DNA of 64,000 nt. Source: an uncultured Burkholderiaceae bacterium. Its GTDB lineage: Bacteria; Pseudomonadota; Gammaproteobacteria; Burkholderiales; Burkholderiaceae_F. A program made the position numbers and the translations under genes. The stretch covers positions 1-64,000 of the forward strand of contig CALXQR010000003.1 of NCBI GenBank assembly GCA_944390675.1, in the 5' to 3' direction. This document shows positions 30,066 to 38,627 of this stretch, piece after piece. Within the stretch, counting starts at the first letter, position 1. Each line of letters begins with the position of its first letter. Under the pieces are notes generated by a model. That model saw nothing but the letters and a program-made list of their open reading frames with translations. It did not search any database and was not told where the DNA came from.

Positions 30066-30662
30066 ATGAAAATAGTGAGTCAAGATTTTGAACACGGCCA
30101 ATGGATTCCAAGTGAATGCGCTTACGGGCGTTTGGTTGATGGCCAATTTGCTTTGTCTGACAATCTCAATCCGCATTTGGCTTGGAGCGGGTTGCCCGAA
30201 GGTACGCAATCAATCGTTTTGGCATGCATTGATCCGGACGTCCCGACCGATCTCAAGGCTTTAAATGAGCAAGGTGAAATCCCGGCCGATCAACCCAGGC
30301 GCGATTTTGTGCACTGGTTAGTGTGGGATATGGCTCCTTCGGTGACAGAAATTCAAAAAGGTGAAGCCTGTGTTGGCGATGAAAAAAGCGGTAAGCGCTT
30401 TGCGAAGCCTCTGGGGGTCGAAGCAGTTAATGATTACTCGTCAGAGGCTGAGATTCACCGTGGTTACGACGGCCCCTGCCCTCCGGGATTTGACGCAAGA
30501 ATGCACGGTTATGAGTTCCGCGTGTTTGCCTTGGATGTGAAAACGCTTGGATTGTCCGATACCGCTCGTTGGACGGAAGTGTGCGAACGCATGGCTTCTC
30601 ACGTGTTGGGCAGCGCCATTATTCAGGGGATCTACAGCCTGAACCCTCGGATGCAAAAATAA
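30066..30662 (+). CDS. YbhB/YbcL family PEBP-like protein
   Basis: A 198-residue protein of the phosphatidylethanolamine-binding (Raf kinase inhibitor-like) family. The family motifs are DNLNPHLAWSGLPEGTQSI near the N-terminus, DPDVPTD, then DFVHWLVWDM, and YDGPCPPGFDARMHGYEFRVFALD. No signal peptide is seen, so it is cytoplasmic like YbhB. Biochemical function in bacteria is not established. The start follows GGGAGAGGCCC. Confidence 0.9.
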   Translation: MKIVSQDFEHGQWIPSECAYGRLVDGQFALSDNLNPHLAWSGLPEGTQSIVLACIDPDVPTDLKALNEQGEIPADQPRRDFVHWLVWDMAPSVTEIQKGEACVGDEKSGKRFAKPLGVEAVNDYSSEAEIHRGYDGPCPPGFDARMHGYEFRVFALDVKTLGLSDTARWTEVCERMASHVLGSAIIQGIYSLNPRMQK

Positions 30663-30821
30663 TTTTTTAAGTCTTTTTATTGGATTCAGCCTGAGAGAGT
30701 TAACAGCTTTTTTGGGCTGAATTCTTTTTGCCTTCAGTATCAATCCACAATTTCTTCGATTTTTAGAGAAAAATTCCCACAGTTTGTGTCTCTGCGAGTA
30801 CAATCGAGGGAAAGCGTCCGC

Positions 30822-30837
30822 ATACTATATGTTGTGG
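30822..30837 (+). promoter_or_regulatory. NrdR-box-like site upstream of nrdR
   Basis: ATACTATATGTTGTGG matches 13 of 16 positions of the NrdR operator consensus as I remember it (ACACTATATCTTGTGT). It lies 45 bases before the nrdR start. A second, poor match (9 of 16) lies at 30774-30789. If real it suggests autoregulation; paired sites at helical spacing, which NrdR normally needs, are not convincing. Confidence 0.35.
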
Positions 30838-30881
30838 TTTGGGGATACGCTAATTCGATTGGTTTTTCAGTAGAGGGTTGT

Positions 30882-31325
30882 ATGCATTGTCCTTTCTGCA
30901 AGCATGATCAAACTCAGGTGATTGACTCGCGCACAAGCGAAGATGGTACGACAATTCGGCGTCGTCGTCGCTGCCTGAATTGCGGTAAGCGTTTTACGAC
31001 TTATGAAAGAGTGGAACTTTCGATGCCGTCCATTATCAAGCGAGGCGGCGGTCGCTGTGAGTACGATCAGAAAAAGCTTCGCGCTTCGATGATGCTGGCT
31101 TTGCGCAAACGTCCAGTTTCTCGTGAACGGGTAGATGAAGCCATTAATCGTATTGAACAAAAAATGCTCGCTTTGGGCGAACGGGAAGTCAGAAGTGATC
31201 GTTTGGGTGAGCTTGTCATGGAAGAACTGCGCAAACTCGACAAAGTGGCTTATGTGCGATTTGCCAGCGTATATCGAAACTTTGAGGATGTGCAGAAGTT
31301 CGCTGATATGGCCCGCGAGGCCTGA
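30882..31325 (+). CDS. nrdR: Transcriptional repressor NrdR
   Basis: A 147-residue ATP/dATP-responsive repressor of ribonucleotide reductase genes. It has the N-terminal zinc ribbon [17 protein letters not shown] ... [12 protein letters not shown] and the ATP-cone domain (about 46-140, [21 protein letters not shown]). ATG at 30882 starts exactly at the zinc ribbon and has AGAGGG before it; the in-frame upstream extension is not part of the family. It leads the riboflavin gene cluster, the order nrdR-ribD being common in Proteobacteria. Confidence 0.96.
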   Translation: MHCPFCKHDQTQVIDSRTSEDGTTIRRRRRCLNCGKRFTTYERVELSMPSIIKRGGGRCEYDQKKLRASMMLALRKRPVSRERVDEAINRIEQKMLALGEREVRSDRLGELVMEELRKLDKVAYVRFASVYRNFEDVQKFADMAREA

Positions 31326-31327
31326 TA

Positions 31328-32419
31328 ATGGCTGATATTCAATTCATGCAAAGGGCGCTCGAGCTTGCCGCTCGAGCCCGTCCGATTAGTCCCCCGAATC
31401 CTTCTGTCGGCTGTGTGATTGTGCGCGACGGCGAGATTTTGGGAGAGGGATTTACTCAAAAAACCGGCTCCGATCACGCCGAAATTCAAGCCATTAAAAA
31501 TGCCAATTCTCGTGGTTTTGATGTTGTCGGCGCAACGGTTTACGTGACGCTGGAACCTTGTTCTCACTATGGACGAACGCCGCCTTGCGCCCTGCGTCTC
31601 ATTGAAGAGAAAGTCGCTCGGGTTGTTGTGGCGTGTCTGGATCCGAATCCTTTGGTTGCTGGACGCGGCGTGGCGCTTTTACGTCAAGCCGGCATTGAGG
31701 TGCAAGTCGGTCTGCTTGCTCAAGAAGCCTGGCAGATGAACGCGGGTTTCATGACGAGAATGACTGAGAATCGTCCGTGGGTCAGAGCAAAAATAGCCAT
31801 GAGTCTGGACGGTTTTACTGCTTTGCCAAACGGTGAGAGTCAATGGATCACAGGAGAGGCCGCTCGAGAAGACGGCAGGCGCTGGCGCTGTGTGGCCGGT
31901 GCCGTGTTAACCGGAGTTGGCACCGCGTTAGCGGATAACCCATCGCTCACCGCTCGAGTGGATGGAAAGCTTCAATCCAGGCAGCCTCTCAAAGTTTTGG
32001 TGGACAGTCAATTGCGAGTCAATGCGGATAATCGCTTTTTCGATGAGGGTAAAGCACTTGTGGCTTATGTTCAGGGAAATCCTGAAAAAGAACGGGCGCT
32101 CATTGATCGAGGCGCAGAGCTTTTAAAGCTGCCTGAGATGGACTCTAAAGTGAATTTAAAAGCGTTGCTCAAAGAACTCGCCTGCCGTGAAATCAATGAG
32201 GTTCATCTGGAGGCCGGATCGGTTTTAACCGGAGAGATGCTTCGGCAGCAATTAGTTGATGAAATTGTTTGTTATCTCGCCCCCAAGGTGTTGGGAGCGG
32301 GGCGCCGGGCATTTAATTTACCGTCTGTTGATAAACTCATCCATTGCGAGCAATGGCGGCTTGTTGAGCTGAAACAAATCGGCGAAGATGCCCGATTGAT
32401 ACTTAGGAAAGGAAAATAA
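31328..32419 (+). CDS. ribD: Bifunctional riboflavin deaminase/reductase RibD
   Basis: A 363-residue bifunctional enzyme for steps two and three of riboflavin synthesis. The N-terminal deaminase has the zinc motifs HAEIQ near residue 50 and EPCSHYGRTPPC near 75. The C-terminal reductase (about 148-360) begins RPWVRAKIAMSLDGF and contains GVGTALADNPSLTAR. It starts 2 bases after nrdR and ends 4 bases before ribE, so all three are translationally linked. Confidence 0.96.
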   Translation: MADIQFMQRALELAARARPISPPNPSVGCVIVRDGEILGEGFTQKTGSDHAEIQAIKNANSRGFDVVGATVYVTLEPCSHYGRTPPCALRLIEEKVARVVVACLDPNPLVAGRGVALLRQAGIEVQVGLLAQEAWQMNAGFMTRMTENRPWVRAKIAMSLDGFTALPNGESQWITGEAAREDGRRWRCVAGAVLTGVGTALADNPSLTARVDGKLQSRQPLKVLVDSQLRVNADNRFFDEGKALVAYVQGNPEKERALIDRGAELLKLPEMDSKVNLKALLKELACREINEVHLEAGSVLTGEMLRQQLVDEIVCYLAPKVLGAGRRAFNLPSVDKLIHCEQWRLVELKQIGEDARLILRKGK

Positions 32420-32423
32420 TTTT

Positions 32424-33041
32424 ATGTTTACTGGAATTATTGAAGCGATTGGTAAAGTTCGTGAACCGGAACCGCTAGGAGATGGTGTGAGACTTACGAT
32501 TGATACGCCTGCAGGCTGGCTCAAAGGGACAGAAATCGGTGAATCGATTGCAGTAAACGGCGCCTGCATGACGGTTGTGAAAATCGAAGGTGATACTTTC
32601 CAAATCGAGGTGTCGGCCGAAAGTTTGTCAAAGACTTGCGGATTGGATACTTGGGGCGAAGTGAATCTGGAAAAGGCACTTCGTGTGGGGGATCGCTTAG
32701 ACGGCCACATTGTTTCGGGGCACGTGGATGGCGTCGGACAGGTGGAAGTGATGGAACCCAAGGCCGAGAGCTGGCATTTGGTGGTTCGCGCTCCGATGAA
32801 GCTTTCCCAGTACTTGGCCTACAAAGGGTCAATTACGGTCAACGGCGTGTCTCTGACAATCAATTCGGTTGAGGATACACCGGCCGGAACCCGTGTTTCT
32901 ATCAACCTCATTCCTCACACGGTTGAAGTAACAACATTAAAACACTTAAAGCCGCAAGATTGGGTGAATTTGGAAATTGACACCATCGCCCGTTATGTCG
33001 AACGAATGATGAGTTTGAGAAACGACGACAGTCTTTTTTAA
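32424..33041 (+). CDS. ribE: Riboflavin synthase alpha subunit
   Basis: A 205-residue enzyme that dismutates two 6,7-dimethyl-8-ribityllumazines to riboflavin. It begins with the invariant MFTGIIEAIGKV and has the duplicated lumazine-binding fold: first barrel to about 90 with ESIAVNGACMTVV, second from about 97 with DGHIVSGHVDGVG and YKGSITVNGVSLTIN. The start has TAGGAAAGGAAAATAATTTT upstream. Confidence 0.96.
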   Translation: MFTGIIEAIGKVREPEPLGDGVRLTIDTPAGWLKGTEIGESIAVNGACMTVVKIEGDTFQIEVSAESLSKTCGLDTWGEVNLEKALRVGDRLDGHIVSGHVDGVGQVEVMEPKAESWHLVVRAPMKLSQYLAYKGSITVNGVSLTINSVEDTPAGTRVSINLIPHTVEVTTLKHLKPQDWVNLEIDTIARYVERMMSLRNDDSLF

Positions 33042-33055
33042 AGTGGGGCTTCAAA

Positions 33056-34126
33056 ATGAAAACGAGGCTTTTTAGTTCCTACAAAATCGGCTCAATGGAA
33101 TTGAAAAATCGCATCAGCATTCCGCCGATGTGCCAGTATCAGGCAAATGACGGGTTCCCGACGACTTGGCACAAAGTTCATTATGGGAAGCTCGCGGGCT
33201 CCGGCGCGGCCTTGGTTTGTGTCGAAGCAATGGCGGTGAGTCCCGACGGCCGAATTTCCGGTGCTGATTTAGGACTATGGTCTGATGAGCACGCAATGGC
33301 GTTCGCAGAAGTCGTGCGAATTATGCGTGAGATCGACAGCAGCACAAAAGTGTGTGTTCAAATTAATCATTCCGGCCGAAAAGGCAGTGAACGGGCACCT
33401 TGGTTGGGCGGTCATTTAACGAAAGAAGAAGGCGGTTGGGAACCTGTGGGACCTTCTGCAATTGCCTTTGGCGAAGGCTGCATGGTGCCTCGTGAAATGT
33501 TGCCGGGCGGCATTGAAGCCATGGTTCAGGCTTTTGCTAATGCGGCACGTCGTGCTCAGCAAGCAGGTGTGGACGCTATTGAAGTGCATATGGCTCACGG
33601 CTATTTGCTGCACCAGTTCTTGTCTCCGATTTCCAATCATCGAACGGATCAGTACGGCGGCTCTTTTGAAAACAGAATTCGTTTCCCGTTGGCTGTTTTT
33701 GATGCAATGAAAAAGGCAGCGCCGGATGTTGAGCTGGGTGTGAGAGTCTCTGCGACCGATTGGATCGAAGGCGGTTGGAACCTCGCCGAAACGATTGACT
33801 TTGTGAAAATTTTGAAAGAACATGGCTGCGCATTTGTTGATGTTTCAACGGGTGGTTTGGCAGCATGTCAGACGATTCCGGTTTCCTATGGCTACCAGTT
33901 GCCGTTTGCTCGAGCCGTTCGGCAGGAGACGGGATTGCCAACGATTGCCTGCGGACTTATCAAGGATCCTCGTCAAGCCGAAAGCGTTTTGGTTGAAGGG
34001 ACGGCTGACATGGTGGATGTCGGCCGCGACATGCTTTTAAATCCGCATTGGGGTTGGATGGCAGCGTTGAAATTGGGAGAAAAAGTGGAATTTCCTCCCT
34101 CTTATCAAAGAGGCATGCATCTATAA
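33056..34126 (+). CDS. Old Yellow Enzyme family FMN oxidoreductase (YqjM-like)
   Basis: A 356-residue FMN-dependent ene-reductase of the YqjM class. The redox-tuning Cys is in IPPMCQYQA near residue 25, the substrate-anion pair is in INHSGRKGSER-type and the active loop HMAHGYLLHQFLSPISNHR near 180 followed by DQYGGSFENR. Such enzymes reduce activated C=C bonds with NAD(P)H. It lies 14 bases behind ribE, exactly where ribBA is found in many riboflavin operons. It makes no known riboflavin-pathway step, so it may simply be a flavoenzyme co-expressed with its cofactor's genes. Confidence 0.9.
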   Translation: MKTRLFSSYKIGSMELKNRISIPPMCQYQANDGFPTTWHKVHYGKLAGSGAALVCVEAMAVSPDGRISGADLGLWSDEHAMAFAEVVRIMREIDSSTKVCVQINHSGRKGSERAPWLGGHLTKEEGGWEPVGPSAIAFGEGCMVPREMLPGGIEAMVQAFANAARRAQQAGVDAIEVHMAHGYLLHQFLSPISNHRTDQYGGSFENRIRFPLAVFDAMKKAAPDVELGVRVSATDWIEGGWNLAETIDFVKILKEHGCAFVDVSTGGLAACQTIPVSYGYQLPFARAVRQETGLPTIACGLIKDPRQAESVLVEGTADMVDVGRDMLLNPHWGWMAALKLGEKVEFPPSYQRGMHL

Positions 34127-34163
34127 GAAAGCGATCCTAGCGGATTGATTTTTCGAATTTTTT

Positions 34164-34205
34164 GTGTTTGAAAGGAGTGTTAGAACTCTTCAAACACGGT
34201 ACAAT
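34164..34205 (+). promoter_or_regulatory. Dyad symmetry and -10 box upstream of ribH
   Basis: GTGTTTGAA (34164-34172) and TTCAAACAC (34189-34197) form a perfect 9-bp inverted repeat, extended inward by GAGT/ACTC. A TACAAT -10-like box at 34200-34205 follows at once. Either an operator over an internal promoter of ribH-nusB or an RNA hairpin. It does not match the FMN riboswitch. Confidence 0.4.
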
Positions 34206-34248
34206 ACACGGTTTTATAGACGAATCGGATTTTCTTCGGAGAAAAACA

Positions 34249-34728
34249 ATGTCCATGGACATTATTGAGAATTCTTTAGACGGCCGCGGCTTGCGTATCG
34301 GTATCGTTCAATCGCGCTTTAACGAGTATGCGGGAGAGGGCCTCTTGTCTGCGTGTCTCGCTGAATTGGATCGTTTGGGTGTTGTGCAAGAAGACATTAC
34401 GCTCATGCGTGTGCCCGGCGCGCTTGAGATCCCGTTTGCTTTGCAGCAGTTGGCAGCCACTGAAGAGTACGATGCGCTCATTGCAATCGGCGCGGTGATT
34501 CGCGGTGAAACATATCACTTTGAAATCGTTTCCAATGAATCGGCTTCCGGCATCATGCAAGTGGGGTTGGACTTTGATATTCCTATTGCCAATGCTGTGT
34601 TGACGACGGAAAACGATGATCAGGCTAAGGCCAGATTGCAGCAAAAAGGCACGGATGCCGCACAGGTTGCCGTTGAAATGGCTAACCTGAGAAAAGAATT
34701 TGAATACGACATGGACGAAGGGGAATAA
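34249..34728 (+). CDS. ribH: 6,7-dimethyl-8-ribityllumazine synthase
   Basis: A 159-residue enzyme that joins the RibD/phosphatase product with dihydroxybutanone phosphate to form lumazine; it assembles into pentamers or 60-mers. Signs: [29 protein letters not shown] near residue 58 and the catalytic loop [20 protein letters not shown]. Start at 34249 with CGGAG before it; an ATG 6 bases later is equally possible. It ends 3 bases before nusB, a pairing conserved in Proteobacteria. Confidence 0.96.
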   Translation: MSMDIIENSLDGRGLRIGIVQSRFNEYAGEGLLSACLAELDRLGVVQEDITLMRVPGALEIPFALQQLAATEEYDALIAIGAVIRGETYHFEIVSNESASGIMQVGLDFDIPIANAVLTTENDDQAKARLQQKGTDAAQVAVEMANLRKEFEYDMDEGE

Positions 34729-34731
34729 GCA

Positions 34732-35232
34732 ATGCAAGAACGTAAACCCCATCGCCCCAGCCGCGGTGCGCGTTCGCTTTCGCGCGAATTTGCGCTTTTG
34801 GGCGTCTATGAATGGTTGGTGAGCAAGGCCGATGCCGCGACCATTGAGCACACTCTTTTGAGCGTGCTAAGTGACGATGGCGAACCGGTGGCGGGTGCCA
34901 GCATTGACGCTGCTGATTTTGAAAGATGCGACAAAGCGCATTTTTCTGAATTGCTCGGCGGCGTGATTGAACACGCAGAAGAATTGGAAGCGTTGTTTGC
35001 TGCGCATGTCGACCGCGAAATTTCCCGCTTGTCGCTTGTTGAACGTTCCGTATTGCTTTTGGGAACGTATGAATTAAAACATCATTTGGAAATCCCCTAT
35101 CGCGTCGTGATCAACGAAGCGGTGGAATTGGCCAAACAGTTTGGCGGCTCCGATGGTTATCGTTACGTCAATGGTGTGCTCGATAAGGTTGCCGCGGAAG
35201 TTCGAGCCGTTGAAGTAGGAGCCAAAAAGTAG
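34732..35232 (+). CDS. nusB: Transcription antitermination factor NusB
   Basis: A 166-residue all-helical RNA-binding protein that with NusE (S10) binds boxA in rRNA leaders and supports antitermination. The basic start RPSRGARSLSREFALLGVYEW, and the C-terminal half VERSVLLLGTYELKHHLEIPYRVVINEAVELAKQFGGSDGYRYVNGVLDK are diagnostic. It follows ribH by 3 bases and precedes thiL by 4, as in many Proteobacteria. Confidence 0.95.
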   Translation: MQERKPHRPSRGARSLSREFALLGVYEWLVSKADAATIEHTLLSVLSDDGEPVAGASIDAADFERCDKAHFSELLGGVIEHAEELEALFAAHVDREISRLSLVERSVLLLGTYELKHHLEIPYRVVINEAVELAKQFGGSDGYRYVNGVLDKVAAEVRAVEVGAKK

Positions 35233-35236
35233 TTCT

Positions 35237-36217
35237 ATGGGCCCGTGCCTAAGCGAAACTGAGCTCATTTCTCGTTTTTTCAATTTTGACATCCCCAATC
35301 ATTGGCCAAGCCAAGGGATTGGGGATGATTGCGCGATTATGCAGGTGGGCGCAAGCCGCATTGCGGTGACAACCGATACGCTGGCTTGCGGTACTCACTT
35401 CCTGCCGGATGTCAATCCCTATACCGTTGGGCGAAAGTCTTTGGCCGTTAATTTGTCCGATTTGGCTGCCGCGGGAGCTCGCCCGCGTTGCTTTTTTCTT
35501 GCACTTTCGCTGCCCGAGACGAATTTAGAGTGGCTTGAAGCGTTCAGCCGAGGCCTTTTTGAAATGGCCCGAGAATATGATTGTCCGCTCATTGGCGGTG
35601 ACACAACAAAGACCGCAAAAGTAGGAAACCTTCAAGCACCGTTCTCATTGACGATTACCGCAATGGGTGAAGTGAAAAAAGGGCTGACAAGAGCGGGTGC
35701 TAAGGTGGGCGACGATATTTGGGTCAGCGGCACACCTGGCGACGCGTACCTTGCGCTTATGCTCAGAACGGGAGAATGGTCTGGGGTGTGTTCAGAACAT
35801 GCAGCTCGCGCGATGGATAATCCAACACCTCGAGTTGCGCTGGGACAATTTTTAGAAGGACGCGCGAGCGCCTGTGCCGATATTTCAGACGGGTTTTTGA
35901 AAGATTTGGGCAATATTCTTTCGCGCTCAAACGTTGGGGCAAGAATCAATGTTGACGCGTTGGCTGCAAGCGACGATTTGAATTCAAGACCTCTTGAGCA
36001 AAAGAGGATGGCACAGTTGGCGGGCGGCGATGACTATGAATTGGTTTGGACAGCGCCCGTTTGCATGAGAGCGGAAATTTCAGCCTATGCAAAACAATGT
36101 CCTGCTCTTTGTTTTTCCCGTGTCGGAGAGGTCACTCCGAGCGGTTTGATGCTTTTTGATGACAAGGGCCGTGAAGTAAAAAATATTTATCACGGTTTTG
36201 ATCATTTCAGTCAGTAA
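35237..36217 (+). CDS. thiL: Thiamine-monophosphate kinase
   Basis: A 326-residue enzyme that phosphorylates thiamine monophosphate to the cofactor thiamine diphosphate. Signs: GIGDDCAIMQV (metal and ATP site), VTTDTLACGTHFLPD, VNLSDLAAAGARPRC, GGDTTKTA and ADISDGFLKDLGN. It lies 4 bases after nusB and 1 base before pgpA, in the conserved nusB-thiL-pgpA order. Confidence 0.95.
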   Translation: MGPCLSETELISRFFNFDIPNHWPSQGIGDDCAIMQVGASRIAVTTDTLACGTHFLPDVNPYTVGRKSLAVNLSDLAAAGARPRCFFLALSLPETNLEWLEAFSRGLFEMAREYDCPLIGGDTTKTAKVGNLQAPFSLTITAMGEVKKGLTRAGAKVGDDIWVSGTPGDAYLALMLRTGEWSGVCSEHAARAMDNPTPRVALGQFLEGRASACADISDGFLKDLGNILSRSNVGARINVDALAASDDLNSRPLEQKRMAQLAGGDDYELVWTAPVCMRAEISAYAKQCPALCFSRVGEVTPSGLMLFDDKGREVKNIYHGFDHFSQ

Positions 36218-36218
36218 G

Positions 36219-36737
36219 ATGTTTGATAAATATCACGCAGATAATCCGGTTAACAAAGTGCGCATGAGCTGGGGCTTTGCATTCAGCCATCCCGCGCACA
36301 TCATTGCTTCTTTTTTCGGCACCGGGGTGATTCGTCCGGCTCCCGGCACATGGGGAACGTTAGCCGGCTGGATTGTATTTGTATTGCTGTCGCCTTGGAT
36401 TCCCTATTGGACGTGGTTTTTCATTGTGGCGGCGGCTTTTTTAGGCGGTGCTTGGGCCTGTCAGAAAACATCAGATGATTTAGGCGTGCCTGATCACGGT
36501 TCAATTGTGATTGATGAGGTTTTCGCCATTTGGCTTCTTTTGGCGCTAGTGCCTCCGACGCTCATTTGGCAAGTGGCCGCTTTTGTGGCATTCCGATTTT
36601 TTGACATCGTCAAGCTTCCTCCTGCCGACTATTTTGACCAAAAAATGAAGAATGGTTTCGGCATCATGCTCGATGATGCGATCGCGGCGCTTTACGCTTG
36701 GATTGTGCTTTTTGCTGTTCAATGGCTGTGGTACTAA
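36219..36737 (+). CDS. pgpA: Phosphatidylglycerophosphatase A
   Basis: A 172-residue inner-membrane phosphatase that makes phosphatidylglycerol. PgpA motifs are clear: GTGVIRPAPGTWGTLAGW near residue 35, DHGSIVIDEVFAIWLLL near 92 and DIVKLPPADYFDQK ... GIMLDDAIAALYA near the C-terminus; about four membrane helices. The ATG lies 1 base after the thiL stop. Confidence 0.94.
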   Translation: MFDKYHADNPVNKVRMSWGFAFSHPAHIIASFFGTGVIRPAPGTWGTLAGWIVFVLLSPWIPYWTWFFIVAAAFLGGAWACQKTSDDLGVPDHGSIVIDEVFAIWLLLALVPPTLIWQVAAFVAFRFFDIVKLPPADYFDQKMKNGFGIMLDDAIAALYAWIVLFAVQWLWY

Positions 36738-36739
36738 AA

Positions 36740-37225
36740 ATGGATCTTTGTGCTGATTTGTCTGCTCAACTGGGCCAGATGGCTTCAGAAAAAAAAGAGA
36801 TGATCGCAACGGCAGAGTCCTGCACGGCAGGTGGTATCGCTTGTGCGATTACCCAGACTGCGGGATCGAGCGAGTGGTTTGATCGAGGTTTTGTCACGTA
36901 CAGCAACGAGTCTAAAGAGGATTTGCTGGGTGTCAAGCACGAAACTCTTCAGCAGTATGGAGCTGTCAGTGAACAAACCGCCTCAGAGATGGTGCTGGGC
37001 GCCTTGACACGTTCAAACGCCACCCTTGCTGTGGCTGTCACTGGTATCGCAGGGCCAGGGGGCGCAGTGCCCGGCAAGCCCGTCGGGACGGTATTTATGG
37101 CTTGGTGTAAAAAAGGTGAGAAGCCGATTGTTGAAAGACACCTCTTTAGTGGTGACCGCAATCAGGTCAGAGAATCGACTGTGCGTGTCGCTTTGGAAGG
37201 TTTAATGAATTTGATCAATCATTAA
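36740..37225 (+). CDS. pncC: Nicotinamide-nucleotide amidohydrolase PncC (CinA C-terminal type)
   Basis: A 161-residue NMN deamidase that returns NMN to the NAD cycle, homologous to the C-terminal domain of CinA. Motifs: ATAESCTAGGIACAIT near residue 25, RGFVTYSNESKEDLLGV, the catalytic VTGIAGPGGAVPGKPVGTV. ATG at 36740 gives the same spacing to the AESCT motif as in E. coli PncC; an ATG at 36722 overlapping pgpA is possible, and neither has a strong Shine-Dalgarno, consistent with coupling to pgpA translation. Confidence 0.92.
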   Translation: MDLCADLSAQLGQMASEKKEMIATAESCTAGGIACAITQTAGSSEWFDRGFVTYSNESKEDLLGVKHETLQQYGAVSEQTASEMVLGALTRSNATLAVAVTGIAGPGGAVPGKPVGTVFMAWCKKGEKPIVERHLFSGDRNQVRESTVRVALEGLMNLINH

Positions 37226-37257
37226 GAGTAAGAATTTTTAGAGTGGATAACTGAAAC

Positions 37258-38583
37258 ATGGACAACTGGTTTAACGTACTTTGCCTTTTAGCTTTGATTT
37301 TCTTAAACGGCATTTTCGCAATGAGCGAAATTGCCTTGGTCACAAGCCGAAAAGCGCGTCTGCAGATGAAAATTGATGATGGCAACAGCGGAGCGAAAGT
37401 GGCCCTGCAGCTCAATGAAGAGCCCACTCGTGCGCTCTCAGCCATCCAAGTCGGCATTACCTCCATTGGCATTCTCTCCGGTATTGTCGGTGAGGCAGCT
37501 CTTGCGACACCGGTTGCCGAATGGCTCAACGCAAGTTTCGGCGTGGATCCGAACACTGCCCGCGGCGTTGGACTGGTGTTGGTTGTGGTTTTAGTGACGT
37601 ATTTTTCGATTGTGTTGGGCGAACTGGTTCCGAAACGTTTGGGGCAGATGAATCCCGAAGGCATTGCTTGCCGTATTGCGCCTCCCATTAATTTCTTGGC
37701 GATTTTGATGGCGCCCTTTGTCAAGCTGCTTTCTGTTTCAACGGACTTGTTGCTGAAGCTCACCGGTAAGAAGGATGTCGAAGAAGCAGCGGTGACCGAA
37801 GAAGAAATCCATCAAATGGTTGTCGAAGGCAGCGAGGCGGGAACCATTGAAGTTCAAGAGCGCGACATGGTTCGTAACGTGTTCCGTTTGGATGATCGTA
37901 CGATCGGCACATTGATGACGCCGCGCAATGAGATTGAATGGATTGATATGCAGGATAGTGTCGAGGACAATATCAAAAAGCTTGTCACATCCAAACATTC
38001 GAGATTGCCCGTGTGTGACGGCGCGCTGGATAACATTAAGGGCTTGTGCTCGACGCGCTATCTTTTGCAGCAAATTGTCGAAGCCGGCAAGGTGGACTTC
38101 ACCACTCATATGTTGCCTGTTGTCTACGTGCCGGAATCTTTGACCGGGTTGGAGCTTTTGGACAACTTTAAAGAAAACGATGTGCCTGTCGCGATTGTGG
38201 TGGACGAATACGGTTCTGTTCAAGGACTCGTTAGTCCGCGGGATGTCCTGGAAGCGATCGCTGGTGAATTTAAGAGTGTGCAGGGTGAGGATGACTGGGC
38301 TATCAAGCGTGAAGACGGTTCCCTTTTGGTTGACGGTATGATGCCGGTGCCGGAATTGAAGGATCAGCTCAACTTAAAGACGCTGCCCAATGAGGCCGAT
38401 GGCCGCTACAACACCATGGCGGGGATGATCATTTGGATGACCGGGCACTTGCCTAAAACGGGTGATGTGGTGACCTGGGACAACTGGCGCTTTGAAGTTG
38501 TTGATATGGATGGTCACCGAATCGATAAAGTGCTTGTTTCCTGTATTGACGATAAAGCGGAAACAGAGAAATCTGAGGGCTAA
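37258..38583 (+). CDS. CNNM/CorC-HlyC family membrane protein
   Basis: A 441-residue protein with the CNNM (DUF21) membrane domain at about 1-190 (FLNGIFAMSEIALVTSRKARLQ, ITSIGILSGIVGEAAL, YFSIVLGELVPKRLGQMNPE), a CBS pair at about 205-330 (TLMTPRNEIEWID and VVDEYGSVQGLVSPRDVLEAI), and a C-terminal CorC_HlyC domain. Relatives are linked to Mg2+/Co2+ efflux; the old name hemolysin is misleading. It begins 32 bases after pncC and ends at a terminator, so is the last gene of the rib-nusB-thiL run. Confidence 0.92.
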   Translation: MDNWFNVLCLLALIFLNGIFAMSEIALVTSRKARLQMKIDDGNSGAKVALQLNEEPTRALSAIQVGITSIGILSGIVGEAALATPVAEWLNASFGVDPNTARGVGLVLVVVLVTYFSIVLGELVPKRLGQMNPEGIACRIAPPINFLAILMAPFVKLLSVSTDLLLKLTGKKDVEEAAVTEEEIHQMVVEGSEAGTIEVQERDMVRNVFRLDDRTIGTLMTPRNEIEWIDMQDSVEDNIKKLVTSKHSRLPVCDGALDNIKGLCSTRYLLQQIVEAGKVDFTTHMLPVVYVPESLTGLELLDNFKENDVPVAIVVDEYGSVQGLVSPRDVLEAIAGEFKSVQGEDDWAIKREDGSLLVDGMMPVPELKDQLNLKTLPNEADGRYNTMAGMIIWMTGHLPKTGDVVTWDNWRFEVVDMDGHRIDKVLVSCIDDKAETEKSEG

Positions 38584-38594
38584 ATCCAAAAGTT

Positions 38595-38618
38595 AAAACG
38601 CCGGGAGACCGGCGTTTT
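38595..38618. terminator. Bidirectional terminator between CNNM and cupin genes
   Basis: A perfect 10-bp stem (AAAACGCCGG, 38595-38604, with CCGGCGTTTT, 38609-38618) with a GAGA tetraloop between convergent stop codons; T runs follow on the plus strand. Confidence 0.88.
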
Positions 38619-38627
38619 TCAATGGCA

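Noticed and set aside
34127..34248. FMN riboswitch before ribH
   Set aside because: The conserved RFN core sequences are absent; only a simple dyad and a -10-like box are found.
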